Positions 25,768-37,517 are shown, numbered from the stretch's first letter. The stretch is 64,000 nucleotides of DNA from Parvibaculum sp. (GCF_019635935.1 NZ_JAHBYN010000001.1:1240001-1304000); one strand, 5' to 3'. Made by a program: numbers and translations. Notes: a model not told the origin generated them from the sequence alone.

Positions 25768-27171
25768 TCAGAGCCCCTTGACGATTTCCTCGACCATTTT
25801 CTTGGCGTCGCCGAAAAGCATCATCGTATTGTCGCGGAAGAAGAGTTCGTTCTCGACGCCGGCATAGCCCGAGCCCATGCCGCGCTTGACGAAAAGCACG
25901 GTCTTGGCCTTTTCGACATCGAGCACCGGCATGCCGTAGATCGGGCTTTGCGGGTCGGTCTTGGCCGACGGATTGGTGACGTCGTTGGCGCCGATGACAA
26001 AGGCGACGTCGGCCTGTGAGAACTGGTTGTTGATGTCCTCAAGCTCGAAGACTTCGTCGTAAGGCACATTGGCCTCGGCCAGCAGCACGTTCATGTGGCC
26101 CGGCATGCGCCCGGCGACGGGATGAATGGCGTAGGAAACCTTCACGCCTTCCTTCTTCAGGATGTCGGCCATTTCGCGCAGCGTGTGCTGGGCCTGCGCC
26201 ACCGCCATGCCGTAGCCCGGCACGATGATGACCGAGCCGGCATTCTTCATGATGAAGGCCGCATCGTCGGCCGAGCCCTGCTTGACGGGCCGCGTCTCGA
26301 CGGCGCCGCTCGCGGCCGCGACATCGCCGCCGAAGCCGCCGAGAATGACGCTGAAGAAGGAGCGGTTCATCCCCTTGCACATGATGTAGGAGAGGATCGC
26401 GCCCGACGAACCGACCAGCGCGCCGACGATGATCAGCGCGAGGTTGCCGAGCGTGAAGCCGATGCCGGCCGCCGCCCAGCCCGAATAGGAGTTCAGCATC
26501 GACACGACGACGGGCATGTCGGCGCCGCCGATCGGGATGATGATCAGGAAGCCGATGACGAAAGCGAGCACCGTGATCAGCAGGAAGAGTTCGGTGGTCT
26601 GCCGCGATACGTCGGAAACGAGCCAGCCGATGCCGCCGACGATGACGATGGCGATGGTCGCGTTGATGACGTGCCGTCCGGGCAGCATGATCGGCGCGCC
26701 CGACATGTTGCCGTTGAGTTTGGCGAAGGCGATGATCGAACCCGAAAAGGTGATCGCGCCGATGGCCGCGCCGATACCCATTTCAATGAGATTGGCGGCG
26801 TGGATCGCGTGGAAGGTGCCGATGCCATAGGCTTCCGGCGCGAGGAAGGCCGACCAGGCGACGAAGACCGCGGCAAGGCCGACCAGCGAATGGAAGGCCG
26901 CGACGAGCTGCGGCATCTGCGTCATGGCGATGCGCCGCGCGATGAAGGCGCCGATGCCACCGCCAATGGCGACGCCGACAAGGATCAGCGTCCATGTCAG
27001 CGTGTTCTGCGCCTGCAGCAGCGTCAGCGTGGTGGCGACGGCGATCGCCATGCCGATCATGCCGTAGACATTGCCCTGGCGCGACGTTTCGGGCGAGGAA
27101 AGCCCCCTGAGCGCCAGGATGAACAGCACCGCCGAAACGACGTAGAGAATGGCCGCTATGTTGACTGACAT
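25768..27171 (-). CDS. pntB: NAD(P) transhydrogenase subunit beta PntB
   Basis: 467 residues: about eight membrane helices, then the NADP(H)-binding domain III. Hallmarks: IPIGGADMPVVVSMLNSYSGWAAAG, RPVKQGSADDAAF, IVPGYGMAVAQAQHTL, SYAIHPVAGRMPGHMNVLLA, and VIGANDVTNPSAK. With PntAA/PntAB it uses the proton gradient to make NADPH from NADH. Last gene of the operon. Confidence 0.97.
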   Translation of the reverse strand: MSVNIAAILYVVSAVLFILALRGLSSPETSRQGNVYGMIGMAIAVATTLTLLQAQNTLTWTLILVGVAIGGGIGAFIARRIAMTQMPQLVAAFHSLVGLAAVFVAWSAFLAPEAYGIGTFHAIHAANLIEMGIGAAIGAITFSGSIIAFAKLNGNMSGAPIMLPGRHVINATIAIVIVGGIGWLVSDVSRQTTELFLLITVLAFVIGFLIIIPIGGADMPVVVSMLNSYSGWAAAGIGFTLGNLALIIVGALVGSSGAILSYIMCKGMNRSFFSVILGGFGGDVAAASGAVETRPVKQGSADDAAFIMKNAGSVIIVPGYGMAVAQAQHTLREMADILKKEGVKVSYAIHPVAGRMPGHMNVLLAEANVPYDEVFELEDINNQFSQADVAFVIGANDVTNPSAKTDPQSPIYGMPVLDVEKAKTVLFVKRGMGSGYAGVENELFFRDNTMMLFGDAKKMVEEIVKGL

Positions 27172-27184
27172 GTCCCCGGCCCCC

Positions 27185-27502
27185 TCAGCGCTGCTTTTTC
27201 TTGTACATGGAGAGCATTCGCTGGGTCACCAGGAAGCCGCCGAAGATGTTGACCGACGCCAGCACCACCGCAACGAAGCCGAAGCTCTTGGAGAGCCAGC
27301 CGCCCTCGCCGGCTTGCGCGACATCGAGGCCGACGGCGATCAGCGCGCCGACAATGATGACCGACGAAATGGCGTTGGTGACCGACATCAGCGGCGTGTG
27401 CAGCGCCGGCGTGACGCTCCAGACGACGTAATAGCCGACGAAAATCGCGAGCACGAAGATCGCGAGCCTGAAAACAAAAGGATCGACAGCGGCCGCTTCC
27501 AT
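27185..27502 (-). CDS. pntAB: NAD(P) transhydrogenase subunit alpha part 2 (PntAB)
   Basis: 105 residues: three hydrophobic helices and the family motif [20 protein letters not shown] plus [18 protein letters not shown]. The separate small membrane subunit is typical of Alphaproteobacteria, unlike the fused E. coli PntA. Its ATG overlaps the pntAA stop (TGATG). Confidence 0.96.
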   Translation of the reverse strand: MEAAAVDPFVFRLAIFVLAIFVGYYVVWSVTPALHTPLMSVTNAISSVIIVGALIAVGLDVAQAGEGGWLSKSFGFVAVVLASVNIFGGFLVTQRMLSMYKKKQR

Positions 27503-28635
27503 CAGTTGCCTCCCTCGCGAAGTGACGGATGCACGACCTGACCGTCGCGGGTCAGGCAGGTGCCCGTAATGGTTTCGTCGTCCCAGTCGATCTTCAGGGC
27601 CTTGGTTTCCTTGTCGATCATGGGCGTGATGAAGTTGAGGAGGTTTTTCGCATAGAGCGACGAGGCGTCGACCGCGAGCTGGGCGGCGACATTGAGATCG
27701 CCGATCAGCGTGACGCCGTGCTTGACGACGCGCTTGCCGGGCTCCGACAGCGGACAGTTGCCGCCGCGCTCGACCGCGAGATCGACCAGGATCGAACCCG
27801 GCTTCATCGTCTTGACCATCTCTTCGCTTACGAGTTCCGGCGCCGGACGGCCCGGAATGAGCGCGGTGGTGATGACGATGTCCTGCTTCTTGATGTGTTC
27901 GGCAACAAGCGCGGCCTGGGCGCGCTTGTAGTCATCCGACATTTCCTTGGCATAGCCGCCGGCGGCGTCGCCGCTCTCTTCGGATTCGACCATCACGAAG
28001 GTGCCGCCGAGACTTTCGACCTGCTCCTTGGTGGCCGAGCGCACATCGGTCGCCGAAACGATGGCGCCGAGGCGCTTGGCCGTCGCGATCGCCTGCAGGC
28101 CCGCGACGCCGACACCCATCACGAAAACACGCGCCGGCGCGATGGTGCCGGCCGCCGTCATCATCATCGGCATGGCGCGGGTAAAGGCTGCCGCCGCGTT
28201 GAGAACCGCCTTATAGCCGGCAAGGTTCGACTGCGAGGACAAGACGTCCATCGACTGCGCGCGGCTGATGCGCGGCATCAGCTCCATCGCGAAAGCATTG
28301 ACGCCGGCCGCCGCATATTTCTGGAAACGCGCCTTGTCGTCGTAAGGGTTGAGAATCGCGGCGAGCATCGCCCCGCGCTTCATCATCCCGAGTTCCTCGT
28401 CGGTGGGCGCACGCACCTTGAAGACGATGTCGGCATCCTTCAGCGCATCGGCGGCGCTTGAAGCAATCTCCGCGCCCGCCTCGCGGTAAAGCGCATCCGA
28501 AATCGAGGCGCCGGCGCCGGCGCCCGCTTCGACCGTCACCTGAAGGCCGAGCGCCGTCAGCTTCTTCACCGTCTCGACCGACGCCGCCACGCGGGGTTCG
28601 CCGTCGAGCCGTTCCTTCGGGATCGCAAGTTTCAT
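27502..28635 (-). CDS. pntAA: NAD(P) transhydrogenase subunit alpha part 1 (PntAA)
   Basis: 377 residues, the soluble NAD(H)-binding domain I, related to alanine dehydrogenase. [59 protein letters not shown] (dinucleotide loop) and [20 protein letters not shown] are typical. First gene of pntAA-pntAB-pntB. The 143 bp upstream is AT-richer and should hold the promoter. Confidence 0.96.
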   Translation of the reverse strand: MKLAIPKERLDGEPRVAASVETVKKLTALGLQVTVEAGAGAGASISDALYREAGAEIASSAADALKDADIVFKVRAPTDEELGMMKRGAMLAAILNPYDDKARFQKYAAAGVNAFAMELMPRISRAQSMDVLSSQSNLAGYKAVLNAAAAFTRAMPMMMTAAGTIAPARVFVMGVGVAGLQAIATAKRLGAIVSATDVRSATKEQVESLGGTFVMVESEESGDAAGGYAKEMSDDYKRAQAALVAEHIKKQDIVITTALIPGRPAPELVSEEMVKTMKPGSILVDLAVERGGNCPLSEPGKRVVKHGVTLIGDLNVAAQLAVDASSLYAKNLLNFITPMIDKETKALKIDWDDETITGTCLTRDGQVVHPSLREGGN

Positions 28636-28778
28636 GGATTGTCGCCTGTTCCCCGAACGGCCCGGCCGATGCCGTCACCGCTCAAGTGAGAATAAGAATT
28701 ATTCCAATACAACGCGCTAGCGGGTTGTTTCAAGCTGGAATGGCTCGACAAACCCCCGGGTCGCGCGTGAACGCTTCG

Positions 28779-28928
28779 TCAGAGAAGGAAGAACGCCATC
28801 AGGATGAGAAGCACGGCGATGCCGACGGTTCCCCATTTGCTCATCTCAATGAAGGCATCGTAGGTCGTGAGGTGGGATTTGACGTCCATCTCTTCGCCCC
28901 AGCCGTCCTGCGCCTTGTTCTCAGCCAT
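28779..28928 (-). CDS. aa3-type cytochrome c oxidase subunit IV (49 residues)
   Basis: Short gene with one membrane helix. It begins MAENKAQDGWGEEMDVKSHL, continues TTYDAFIEMSKWGTVGIAVL and ends LILMAFFLL. The MDVxSHLTTYxxFIxxxKWG pattern is the hallmark of the bacterial aa3 oxidase subunit IV family found in Alphaproteobacteria, a small accessory subunit of cytochrome oxidase in the inner membrane. It stands alone here, upstream of pnt on the same strand, away from any cox operon. Confidence 0.85.
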   Translation of the reverse strand: MAENKAQDGWGEEMDVKSHLTTYDAFIEMSKWGTVGIAVLLILMAFFLL

Positions 28929-29061
28929 GCTACCTCGCCCGGTTTCTGCTTCGCCCAAGCCTGTTTTGAGCGAGGCGGACTATAGCAAACGAACCGCCTG
29001 CGGCAAGCGCCCTCACCCAAAGGGGCGGCGCTAAATCCCCACAGCGGTTGTGCAATTCCGT

Positions 29062-29982
29062 TCAACGCGGCGAGGACACTCCGGGGTCCGGGGGAAGGCT
29101 GGAAATAGCGATGAAATCGGATAAACCCTTCGCATCGCGCGAAAGAAGCCTGTCCCTAGCCTCACCTTCCGGAATGCTAGAGAGCGCCCAGCGCTCGGTT
29201 CCTGAGATGAGGTCAAGCCATTCATTCTGCGGTGTTTCGGCAGTGAAGAACTGCCCGCTGAGCGCGGTATGTTCCGCGACGGTAACCGTGAATCGGCAAC
29301 GGTCACCAAGTAGACGCGCTCTTGCCTCAGACTGGTGGGCTGCGACCAAGCAGTCGATGACCGCCGGCCTCCCAAAAATGCCCGGCGCGGCGCTGACATA
29401 CCGTCTCGTCCGCATACCGCCTTGAGCCCCAATTTCCGCCACCAGAAGAGAGGGAACTTGTTGATTCACTTGAAAACCCGATTCGGATTGTTCTCCTTCC
29501 TTCAGTTTCTCCGAAAGCAGGACATCGGTATTTCGCGATCTGCCACCCAAAGAAAGCTCCCGGAGTTGAGGGGACAAACCAAGCGCTTCTCTGGACTTGT
29601 GATCGCCAACGAAAACTGACAGCCAGCCTGACCTGAACGGCAAGTCCTCTGGTGTCTGACAGTAAAAGCGGGAACCGCTTTCGCGGTACTTCCTGGGGGC
29701 GTCTTCGCCATAAAGAGAAACTTGTCCGTGCGGAAAACGGAACTCGACATCGCCCACGATGACCCTGACGGGCCCCAAAGGGGGATTACAGGGAGGACGG
29801 CGTTCGATTTGAAACCAAGCGTGAAGGACGAAAAGAGCGACGAACGGCCCAAGAACAACTAAGGCCACCGCCGAAAGGAGCAAGCGCGCCCAGCGCTTTT
29901 TTAGCCAGCGACTGAAAGCACACAATCGATCGGGGACGGAAATCGGCATCCATTCTTTCCCGAACCATTCAGCAAATTTCAC
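29062..29982 (-). CDS. Hypothetical protein with one membrane anchor
   Basis: 306 residues, unrecognised. Residues 34-55 (LLLSAVALVVLGPFVALFVL) form a membrane helix after a basic N-terminus, so the remaining 250 residues are probably periplasmic. Base composition is less GC-rich than its neighbours and the codon choice looks atypical (for example many AAG/TCT/GGA). Several cysteines (PPCNPP, FYCQTPEDLPF, DCLVAAHQ, GDRCRF) could form disulfides. Alone between intergenic stretches; possibly acquired. Function unknown. Confidence 0.6.
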   Translation of the reverse strand: MKFAEWFGKEWMPISVPDRLCAFSRWLKKRWARLLLSAVALVVLGPFVALFVLHAWFQIERRPPCNPPLGPVRVIVGDVEFRFPHGQVSLYGEDAPRKYRESGSRFYCQTPEDLPFRSGWLSVFVGDHKSREALGLSPQLRELSLGGRSRNTDVLLSEKLKEGEQSESGFQVNQQVPSLLVAEIGAQGGMRTRRYVSAAPGIFGRPAVIDCLVAAHQSEARARLLGDRCRFTVTVAEHTALSGQFFTAETPQNEWLDLISGTERWALSSIPEGEARDRLLSRDAKGLSDFIAISSLPPDPGVSSPR

Positions 29983-30025
29983 CAGAGCATGACAAGTCTA
30001 ACGAGAAGTAAAGGCTGTATGGCGC

Positions 30026-31009
30026 CTAGCTTTCGAAGGGAGACGGGATCGGGCCGCTTGCAACCTTGCGCGAGGGCGCCGAATGGTCCCAGTCGGCCAG
30101 AAGCGCGCGCAGCGCGGCAACGAAGGCCAGCGGCTGGTCGAGCATCACATGGTGCCGCGCCTGCGGAATCTCGATGACGGGCGCGGCCCGCCCGAGCAGG
30201 TTGAACATGTATTCGCCGATCTCGGCCGGCAGCAGCACCGAGAACTCGCCGCGCATGATCGCGATGCGGCAACGCGTGGCGGCAAGCCGGGCACCCATGT
30301 CGCCGATGTTGAAACGCTGCCAGATCGCCGGATCGAACTTCCAGGTCCAGCCGTCGTCGCCCTCCGGGTTTGCAACCGGCTTCAGCGAATGGCGCGCGAT
30401 GTAGTCGACGATATAGCGGTTCTCGCAAGGCTGCGGCGGCGCAAGGCGGAAGCGCCCCATTGCTGCATCGAGCGTCGGGTAGATGCGATGCGGCCGGAAG
30501 GCGCGGTCGGGCGGGCCGCCCGGCCTGTCCGGCGGATTGACCGGGCTGTCGACGATGACCGTGCCGGCCAGCCTGTCGCCATAAAGCGCGCCGGTGAGAA
30601 TGGTGATGAAGCCGCCGAAGGAGTGACCGACGATGATGGGCGGCTCCTCGCAGGCGAAAAAACCCGCATCCTCGCAGACCGCGATCTGTTCCTCGGCGAA
30701 AGTCTCGATCGTGTAGCGCTCGCGCCAGCCGCTATCGCCCATGCCGCTGACATCGATGGCGGCGACGGAATATTCCCGCGCGAGAAACGGCGCAACGAAC
30801 GACCACCAGCGCGCATGCGCGCCATTGCCGTGGACCAGCAGCAGGCCGGGATTGGCCGGATCGCCCCAGCGCAGATAGTGGATCGGCGTGCCGGCGACGT
30901 CGACAAAGCGGCTCTCGGGCTGCATATCGACGGCGCGCGCGAACCAGCCCGGCGCAACCGTAACGGCCGGGCCTTCCTCGTCGCCGGGCGCCAGCGGAAA
31001 ATCGCTCAC
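30026..31009 (-). CDS. Alpha/beta hydrolase, coupled to thioesterase
   Basis: 327 residues. Motifs: [13 protein letters not shown] (oxyanion region), [13 protein letters not shown] (nucleophile Ser in GHSFGG), and HHVMLDQP near the end (catalytic His). GTG start at 31009 overlaps the upstream thioesterase stop (GTGA), so translation is coupled. The family's distinctive segment [20 protein letters not shown] plus GWTWKFDP recurs in the hydrolase at 56618-57631, so the two are paralogs. Substrate unknown; an ester or lactone hydrolase is most likely. Confidence 0.85.
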   Translation of the reverse strand: MSDFPLAPGDEEGPAVTVAPGWFARAVDMQPESRFVDVAGTPIHYLRWGDPANPGLLLVHGNGAHARWWSFVAPFLAREYSVAAIDVSGMGDSGWRERYTIETFAEEQIAVCEDAGFFACEEPPIIVGHSFGGFITILTGALYGDRLAGTVIVDSPVNPPDRPGGPPDRAFRPHRIYPTLDAAMGRFRLAPPQPCENRYIVDYIARHSLKPVANPEGDDGWTWKFDPAIWQRFNIGDMGARLAATRCRIAIMRGEFSVLLPAEIGEYMFNLLGRAAPVIEIPQARHHVMLDQPLAFVAALRALLADWDHSAPSRKVASGPIPSPFES

Positions 31010-31449
31010 TTGGGCGGCCTTTCGCTGAGCGCCTTGAAGACGGCGGTGCCGGTCATGATCGTGCGGTCGCCGCTCCAGATGCGGCCCTGCACGGTGAAGA
31101 AATCGTCCTCGCGGCCGACCACTTCCGCCGTTCCCTCGACCCATTCGCCGATCTTCGCGCCCGACAGAAAATCGGTCAGCAATCGGACCGTCACCCAGTA
31201 GCGATGCACCTCCATCGTGATCGCATGGCCGAACGCCATGTCGGCGAACGCCATCAACATGCCGCCATGACAATTTCCCATGCCGTTGGTGTGGTGCTCC
31301 TGCACCAGAAAGGCGCGCGTGTAGCGTCCGTCCGCCTCGATCTTCTCGTAGAGCGGACCGATCTGCCGTCCGAAACCGTGGAACCAGTTGAGGTTCTGGT
31401 AGCCCTCGGGCAGTGCGATGGAATTTTCTTCCAGCAGGTCGTCTGTCAT
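31006..31449 (-). CDS. PaaI-type hotdog thioesterase
   Basis: 147 residues of hotdog fold. [20 protein letters not shown] is the family's active-site helix region ([10 protein letters not shown]). Members hydrolyse acyl-CoA thioesters. First gene of a coupled pair with the alpha/beta hydrolase (GTGA overlap). Acyl specificity unknown. Confidence 0.88.
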   Translation of the reverse strand: MTDDLLEENSIALPEGYQNLNWFHGFGRQIGPLYEKIEADGRYTRAFLVQEHHTNGMGNCHGGMLMAFADMAFGHAITMEVHRYWVTVRLLTDFLSGAKIGEWVEGTAEVVGREDDFFTVQGRIWSGDRTIMTGTAVFKALSERPPK

Positions 31450-31494
31450 GGCCGGGAACTCTATGCAAACAGATTGCGGAAATGCGCGGGGTGC

Positions 31495-32874
31495 TCAGGC
31501 GGCGAGCGGCACGCCCGCCTTCTTTAACGCGGCGCTCTGGCGCTTGTCGAGCGCCGCGGTATCGAACGCCTCGATAGCCGCATTGAACAGCCGATGGAAA
31601 TTGAGCTCGGCGCCGAGATGCAGGAAGACCGAACCGAGACCGATGGCGGCACGATCCATGAACACGAATTCGCGCGGCGGCGTCACCGGCCCAAGCTCGC
31701 GCAACCGCTTGTGAACCGCGAAGGCTTCCTTGCGGCCATATTCGCCGGGCCGGATGCCGTCGGCGACCGAACGCACCCGGTCGTCCAGCATCGGCGCATA
31801 GATGAACCGCGCCCAGACATTCAGCGTGTCGATCAGCTCGGTGGAGAGATTGCGAAAGCCCCAGTTTTCATAGGCCGCCGCCGCGCGGTCGCGGTCGTTC
31901 GTTTCGAGCGCCCGGTAAAGCTCGACAACGCCGGCGACGAAACCCGGCGGAAAGACGCGGATGCAGCCATAGTCGAGCAGGTTGATCCCGAAATCCGGCC
32001 GCACCGTGTAGTTGCCGAGATGCGGATCGCCGTGAATGACGCCGAAGCGCGAGAACGGCGTCCACCAGGCCGCGAACATCGTTTCGGCAATGGCGTTGCG
32101 CACCTCCATCTCGTGGTCGCGAAAGTCGAGCAGCGGCCGGCCGTCGAGCCAGCTCATGGTGAGGAGACGTTTGGTGGAGAGATCCGCATGAACATCCGGC
32201 ACGGCGACACGCGCGTCGCCGGCAAAGATATGCGCATAGAGGCGCATATGCGCGGCCTCGCGTTCGTAGTCGAGCTCCTCGCGCAATCGCTCGCCGATTT
32301 CGGCATACATTTCGCGCGTGTCGATCGCGCTGTCCATGCGGCGATGGATCGAAAAAATGAGCCCAAGCTGCCGGAGGTCGGCATCGACCGCCGATTGCAT
32401 GTCGGGATATTGGAGCTTCACGGCCAGCAACGTGCCATCGAGCGCTGTCGCGCGGTGTACCTGGCCGAGCGATGCGGCGGCGGCCGCTTCGCGCTCGAAA
32501 CGCCTGAACCGCGCCTCCCAGCCGGGACCCAGCTCGGCGCGCATCCGCCGCTTGACGAACGGCCAGCCCATCGGCGGCGCCGCCGACTGCAACTCCGCAA
32601 GCTCGGCGGCAAACTCGGCCGGCACCGCATCGGGAATGGTCGCGATCATCTGCGCGACCTTCATGATCGGGCCCTTGAGACCGCCCAAGGCCGATTTGAG
32701 CTCGCGCGCGGTGCGGTCGTTGAATGTGTTGACGCCGAAGAGCCGGCCCCCCGCGGCCCGCGCCGCAATGCCGCCGACACCGGCACCGACCTGCGCATAG
32801 CGGCGGACGCGGCGCCCGAGGCGATTGGCCTCGTCGTCTTTCGGCGGTCCGCCGCGTGGCGGTTTGTCGCTCAT
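31495..32874 (-). CDS. ABC1/UbiB family atypical kinase (AarF-like)
   Basis: 459 residues. Motifs of the UbiB/ABC1 family: GPIMKVAQM (a KxGQ variant, K-V-A-Q), the alanine-rich loop AAAAASLGQVHRA, VKLQYPDM, VIHGDPHLGNYTV (catalytic loop) and LLDYGC (metal Asp). Family members support ubiquinone synthesis or lipid homeostasis. The N-terminus carries AAGGRLFGVN. It overlaps the upstream M3 peptidase by 4 bp (ATGA), so the two are coupled. This paralog lacks the C-terminal membrane helices of UbiB, so a ubiquinone role is uncertain. Confidence 0.85.
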   Translation of the reverse strand: MSDKPPRGGPPKDDEANRLGRRVRRYAQVGAGVGGIAARAAGGRLFGVNTFNDRTARELKSALGGLKGPIMKVAQMIATIPDAVPAEFAAELAELQSAAPPMGWPFVKRRMRAELGPGWEARFRRFEREAAAAASLGQVHRATALDGTLLAVKLQYPDMQSAVDADLRQLGLIFSIHRRMDSAIDTREMYAEIGERLREELDYEREAAHMRLYAHIFAGDARVAVPDVHADLSTKRLLTMSWLDGRPLLDFRDHEMEVRNAIAETMFAAWWTPFSRFGVIHGDPHLGNYTVRPDFGINLLDYGCIRVFPPGFVAGVVELYRALETNDRDRAAAAYENWGFRNLSTELIDTLNVWARFIYAPMLDDRVRSVADGIRPGEYGRKEAFAVHKRLRELGPVTPPREFVFMDRAAIGLGSVFLHLGAELNFHRLFNAAIEAFDTAALDKRQSAALKKAGVPLAA

Positions 32875-34649
32875 TCCATCGCCTCAAGCTCGTCGATGAA
32901 GCCGCGGATCACCGAAAGCCCCTTGTCCCAGAACGCAGGATCCGACGCGTCGAGCCCGAACGGCGCCAGCAATTCCTTGTGGCGCAGCGTCCCGCCCGCC
33001 TCCAGCATCCGGAGATAGCGCTCGGCAAAGCCTTCCTGCGCCTCCTCGTAAACCGCATAGAGCGAATTCACCAGGCAGTCGCCAAAGGCATAGGCGTAGA
33101 CATAGAAGGGCGCGTGGATGAAATGCGAGATATAGCACCAATAGGTCTCGTAGCCCTCGCCGAGCCGGATCGCCGGCCCGAGGCTCTCGCCCTGCACGTC
33201 GAGCCAGATGCGGCCGATATCATCCGCCGTCAACTCGCCTTCGCGCCGCGCCGTGTGGACCCGCCGCTCGAATGTGTAAAACGCCGTCTGTCGCACAACG
33301 GTGTTGAGCATGTCCTCGACCTTGGAGGCGAGCATCACCTTGCGCCGCGCCGCGTCGGGCGCCGACGCCAGAAGCTTGCGGAAAGTCAGCATCTCGCCGA
33401 AGACGCTCGCGGTCTCGGCAAGCGTCAGCGGCGTGTCGGCCATCAGTGCGCCCTGCTTTGCCGCCAGCACCTGATGGACACCGTGACCGAGCTCATGCGC
33501 CAGCGTCATCACATCGCGCGTCTTGCCTTGATAGTTAAGCAGCACATAGGGATGCGCGCTCGGCACCGTCGGATGCGAGAAGGCGCCGCTGGCCTTGCCG
33601 GGGCGCATCGGCGCGTCGATCCAGCCCTGCTCGAAAAACCGTTCGGCAATCGACGCCATTTGCGGCGTGAAGCCGCGATAGGCCTCAAGCACCGTGGCGC
33701 GGGCTTGCGTCCACGGAATTGTCGCGTCGTCGGCCTGCGGCAGCGGCGCGTTGCGGTCCCAGTATTCGAGTTTTTCGAGACCGAGCCACTTTGCCTTCAT
33801 CGCATAGTAGCGATGCGAAAGCGCCGGATAGGAACGCTGCACGGCGCCGGCCAGCGCCGCAACGACTTCGGGCTCGACGCGATTGGCGATGTGTCGCGAC
33901 TGCGCGATGTCGGTGAAGCCGCGCAGCCGGTCCTCGATCTCCTTGTCCTTGGCAAGCGTGTTGGTGACGAGCGCAAAGAGCGGGATATTCGCCTTGAAGG
34001 TCCTGGCAAGCGCCTGCGCCGCCGCCGCGCGCTTCGTCCGGTCCCTGTCGGAAAGGAGATGCAGCGCGCCTTCGAGCGTCAGCGCTTCGCCGTCGACATC
34101 GAATGAAAGCCGCGCCATCGTTTCGTCGAACAGCCTGTTCCACGCCGCATGGCCGGTCACGCTCTTCTCGTGAAGCAGCGTTTCAAGCTCATCGGAAAGC
34201 TGAAACGGGCGCATCGCCCTGAGGTCGCGCAGCCACGGCCCGTAATGCGCAAGCGCGGGCGTCGCGAGCGCCTGCTCCAGTGCCGCATCTTCCAGCCTGT
34301 TGAGTTCAAGCGCGAAGAAGAGCAATCCGGTCGAGATCGTCGTCACGCGCTCCTGCATGTCGCCGTAAAACTTTGCATGAACCGGATTGATGTTGTCCTG
34401 CGCGTAGAGAAGCCCGGCAAAGGACATAAGGCGGCCAAGGCGGTCCTCGATCGCTTCATAGGCGCGGACGGCCTCGGCAAGTTGCGGGCCGCCATCCTGC
34501 GCCGCGACAATTGCCGCGATCCGGCCCCGATAGCGCGCATTGAACGCCTCGGCCTCGCGCGCCGCCGCCGCCAGATCGGCTTTCACCTCCGGCGCATCGG
34601 GGCCCGCATAGAGATCGGCGAGATTCCAGGTCGGCAAGGCAACGGACAT
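32871..34649 (-). CDS. M3 family oligoendopeptidase (PepF-like)
   Basis: 592 residues of gluzincin M3B type. Zinc motif TLAHELGHGVHQVLA (HExxH) and the downstream Glu in LAETASVFGEMLTF, with YAYAFGDCLVNSLYAVYEEA near the C-terminus. Cytoplasmic peptide degradation. The start is placed at MSVALPTWNL (34649), preceded by AAGGAA at 9 bases; the ATG at 34688 would add MATPLIPPKERRP. The stop overlaps the following ABC1 gene start. Confidence 0.9.
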   Translation of the reverse strand: MSVALPTWNLADLYAGPDAPEVKADLAAAAREAEAFNARYRGRIAAIVAAQDGGPQLAEAVRAYEAIEDRLGRLMSFAGLLYAQDNINPVHAKFYGDMQERVTTISTGLLFFALELNRLEDAALEQALATPALAHYGPWLRDLRAMRPFQLSDELETLLHEKSVTGHAAWNRLFDETMARLSFDVDGEALTLEGALHLLSDRDRTKRAAAAQALARTFKANIPLFALVTNTLAKDKEIEDRLRGFTDIAQSRHIANRVEPEVVAALAGAVQRSYPALSHRYYAMKAKWLGLEKLEYWDRNAPLPQADDATIPWTQARATVLEAYRGFTPQMASIAERFFEQGWIDAPMRPGKASGAFSHPTVPSAHPYVLLNYQGKTRDVMTLAHELGHGVHQVLAAKQGALMADTPLTLAETASVFGEMLTFRKLLASAPDAARRKVMLASKVEDMLNTVVRQTAFYTFERRVHTARREGELTADDIGRIWLDVQGESLGPAIRLGEGYETYWCYISHFIHAPFYVYAYAFGDCLVNSLYAVYEEAQEGFAERYLRMLEAGGTLRHKELLAPFGLDASDPAFWDKGLSVIRGFIDELEAME

Positions 34650-34747
34650 CGGGCGGCGTTCCTTCGGGGGAATGAGGGGCGTTGCCATCTATATTGCGCG
34701 GGAAGGCCCGGTGTTCAACGCGCGGGGCGCCGATTTGCCCGGCCCAC

Positions 34748-34782
34748 AAAAGAAAAGGGCCCCGGTCTTGCGACCGGGGCCC
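34748..34782 (-). terminator. Terminator of the OmpA-like gene
   Basis: GGGCCCCGGTC / GACCGGGGCCC stem with loop GCAA on the minus strand, followed by TTTTCTTTT. It separates ompA-like from the M3 peptidase gene. Confidence 0.88.
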
Positions 34783-34804
34783 TGATCTTGTCGATCGTCA
34801 GGCT

Positions 34805-35641
34805 TTAGCAGCCCGCAACAACCGCGCGGCGGTTGAGCGGCTCACGCACGCCGTCGCCCGTCTGCACCGCAAGCTGGGTTTCACCAGCCGAGGTGGCGCT
34901 GCAGAGCGACTTGCCCTGCGCCGTCAGCGCATTGGACACCGTGTTGGCACGGCGCTGGCCGAGGGCCTGGTTGTAGGCATTGCTGCCCGACGTATCGGTG
35001 TGACCGACAACCGAGAGCGAACCGGACGTCTCGGCGACGATCTGATCGATCACCGACTGCGCTTCCGGCGTCAGGTTGTACTTGTCGAAACCGAAATAGA
35101 TGGTCCACGGACCCGCGGCCTGCAGGGCGCAAGCGGTCAGGGCTTCGTAGAACGCGGCCTTTTCGGCTTCCACGCGATCCGGCTGCACAGGGCCGCCGGG
35201 GCCACCGAAATAAGAACCGCCGACGCCGAGCTTGTTGTCGCTCGCCTGTTCAACCCAGCCATCGTAGTAACGCTGGGCCTTGGCGCAGGCGCAACCGCGC
35301 TCGGTCCGGCCGCCATTGTCGAGGGCCGCCATCAGCTTTGCCCGGGCGTCCTGCAGCTCAGGCAGATCGCTCGGAAGAACCCCCATCGTCGAGGGATCGA
35401 AAGGAAGAACGGTTTCGCCAGCAGCCGCAGCGCGGCCCTTGGCGACGATCACAGCCGTATCGACCCAGTTGCAGTCGACATAAGCTTCCGAAGTCGCTCT
35501 GTCCTGATATTCGCGAGCCAGGCACGCGTTGAAGGAATCGCCCTGAATGTCTTGATGCAGGTACGATTCAGCCGTCCACGTGCCGCAACCAGCCAGCACC
35601 AGGAAGGAACCCAACGCTATCAGCCGGGATATCATTTTCAT
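34805..35641 (-). CDS. OmpA family lipoprotein
   Basis: 278 residues. Lipoprotein signal with lipobox LVLAGC (Cys19). The C-terminal OmpA-like peptidoglycan-binding domain starts near WTIYFGFDKYNLTPEA and includes VVGHTDTSGSNAYNQALGQR and a terminal NRRAVV. The middle region (residues 30-160) has many Cys and a Gly-rich loop (GGSYFGGPGGPVQP), not a known barrel. Likely an outer-membrane lipoprotein tethering to peptidoglycan. Divergent from the NtrC-type regulator. Confidence 0.88.
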   Translation of the reverse strand: MKMISRLIALGSFLVLAGCGTWTAESYLHQDIQGDSFNACLAREYQDRATSEAYVDCNWVDTAVIVAKGRAAAAGETVLPFDPSTMGVLPSDLPELQDARAKLMAALDNGGRTERGCACAKAQRYYDGWVEQASDNKLGVGGSYFGGPGGPVQPDRVEAEKAAFYEALTACALQAAGPWTIYFGFDKYNLTPEAQSVIDQIVAETSGSLSVVGHTDTSGSNAYNQALGQRRANTVSNALTAQGKSLCSATSAGETQLAVQTGDGVREPLNRRAVVAGC

Positions 35642-35984
35642 CCCAATCTCCGTCGTTATTTCGCTCTGCCCCCCGACAATACGACGGGTGGCCCGGACCC
35701 CACCGGTAAGCCCTCATAAGTTTAATTTCATCGCATGGAAGGCCTTGAACCATCAACCCGAATTGGCGGAATCCGGAAACTTCTGGCGGATGCGTCACAT
35801 GAGAGCAACACTGTTGCCCCGGGGAATCGGCCGGAATCGTCCAACCGCCTTCCATCTGCCCCGAAAGATCATGGTCTGGCGATTATCAGCCAAAGGATTA
35901 AGAGCCCCTTTACCAATCCGCCCCAATATGAGGCAAATGGGCGTTTTTATTGACGCCTTGCGACCGCACACAATTGAGGCCGAC
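35642..35984. promoter_or_regulatory. 343-bp divergent intergenic region
   Basis: Contains no convincing gene; it lies between the OmpA-like lipoprotein (minus) and the sigma-54 regulator (plus), so it should carry promoters for both. I see no confident -35/-10 pair or repeated operator. A candidate short leader ORF on the plus strand runs in the same frame as the regulator, but its residues are not conserved-looking. Confidence 0.4.
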
Positions 35985-37517
<1,533 letters not shown>

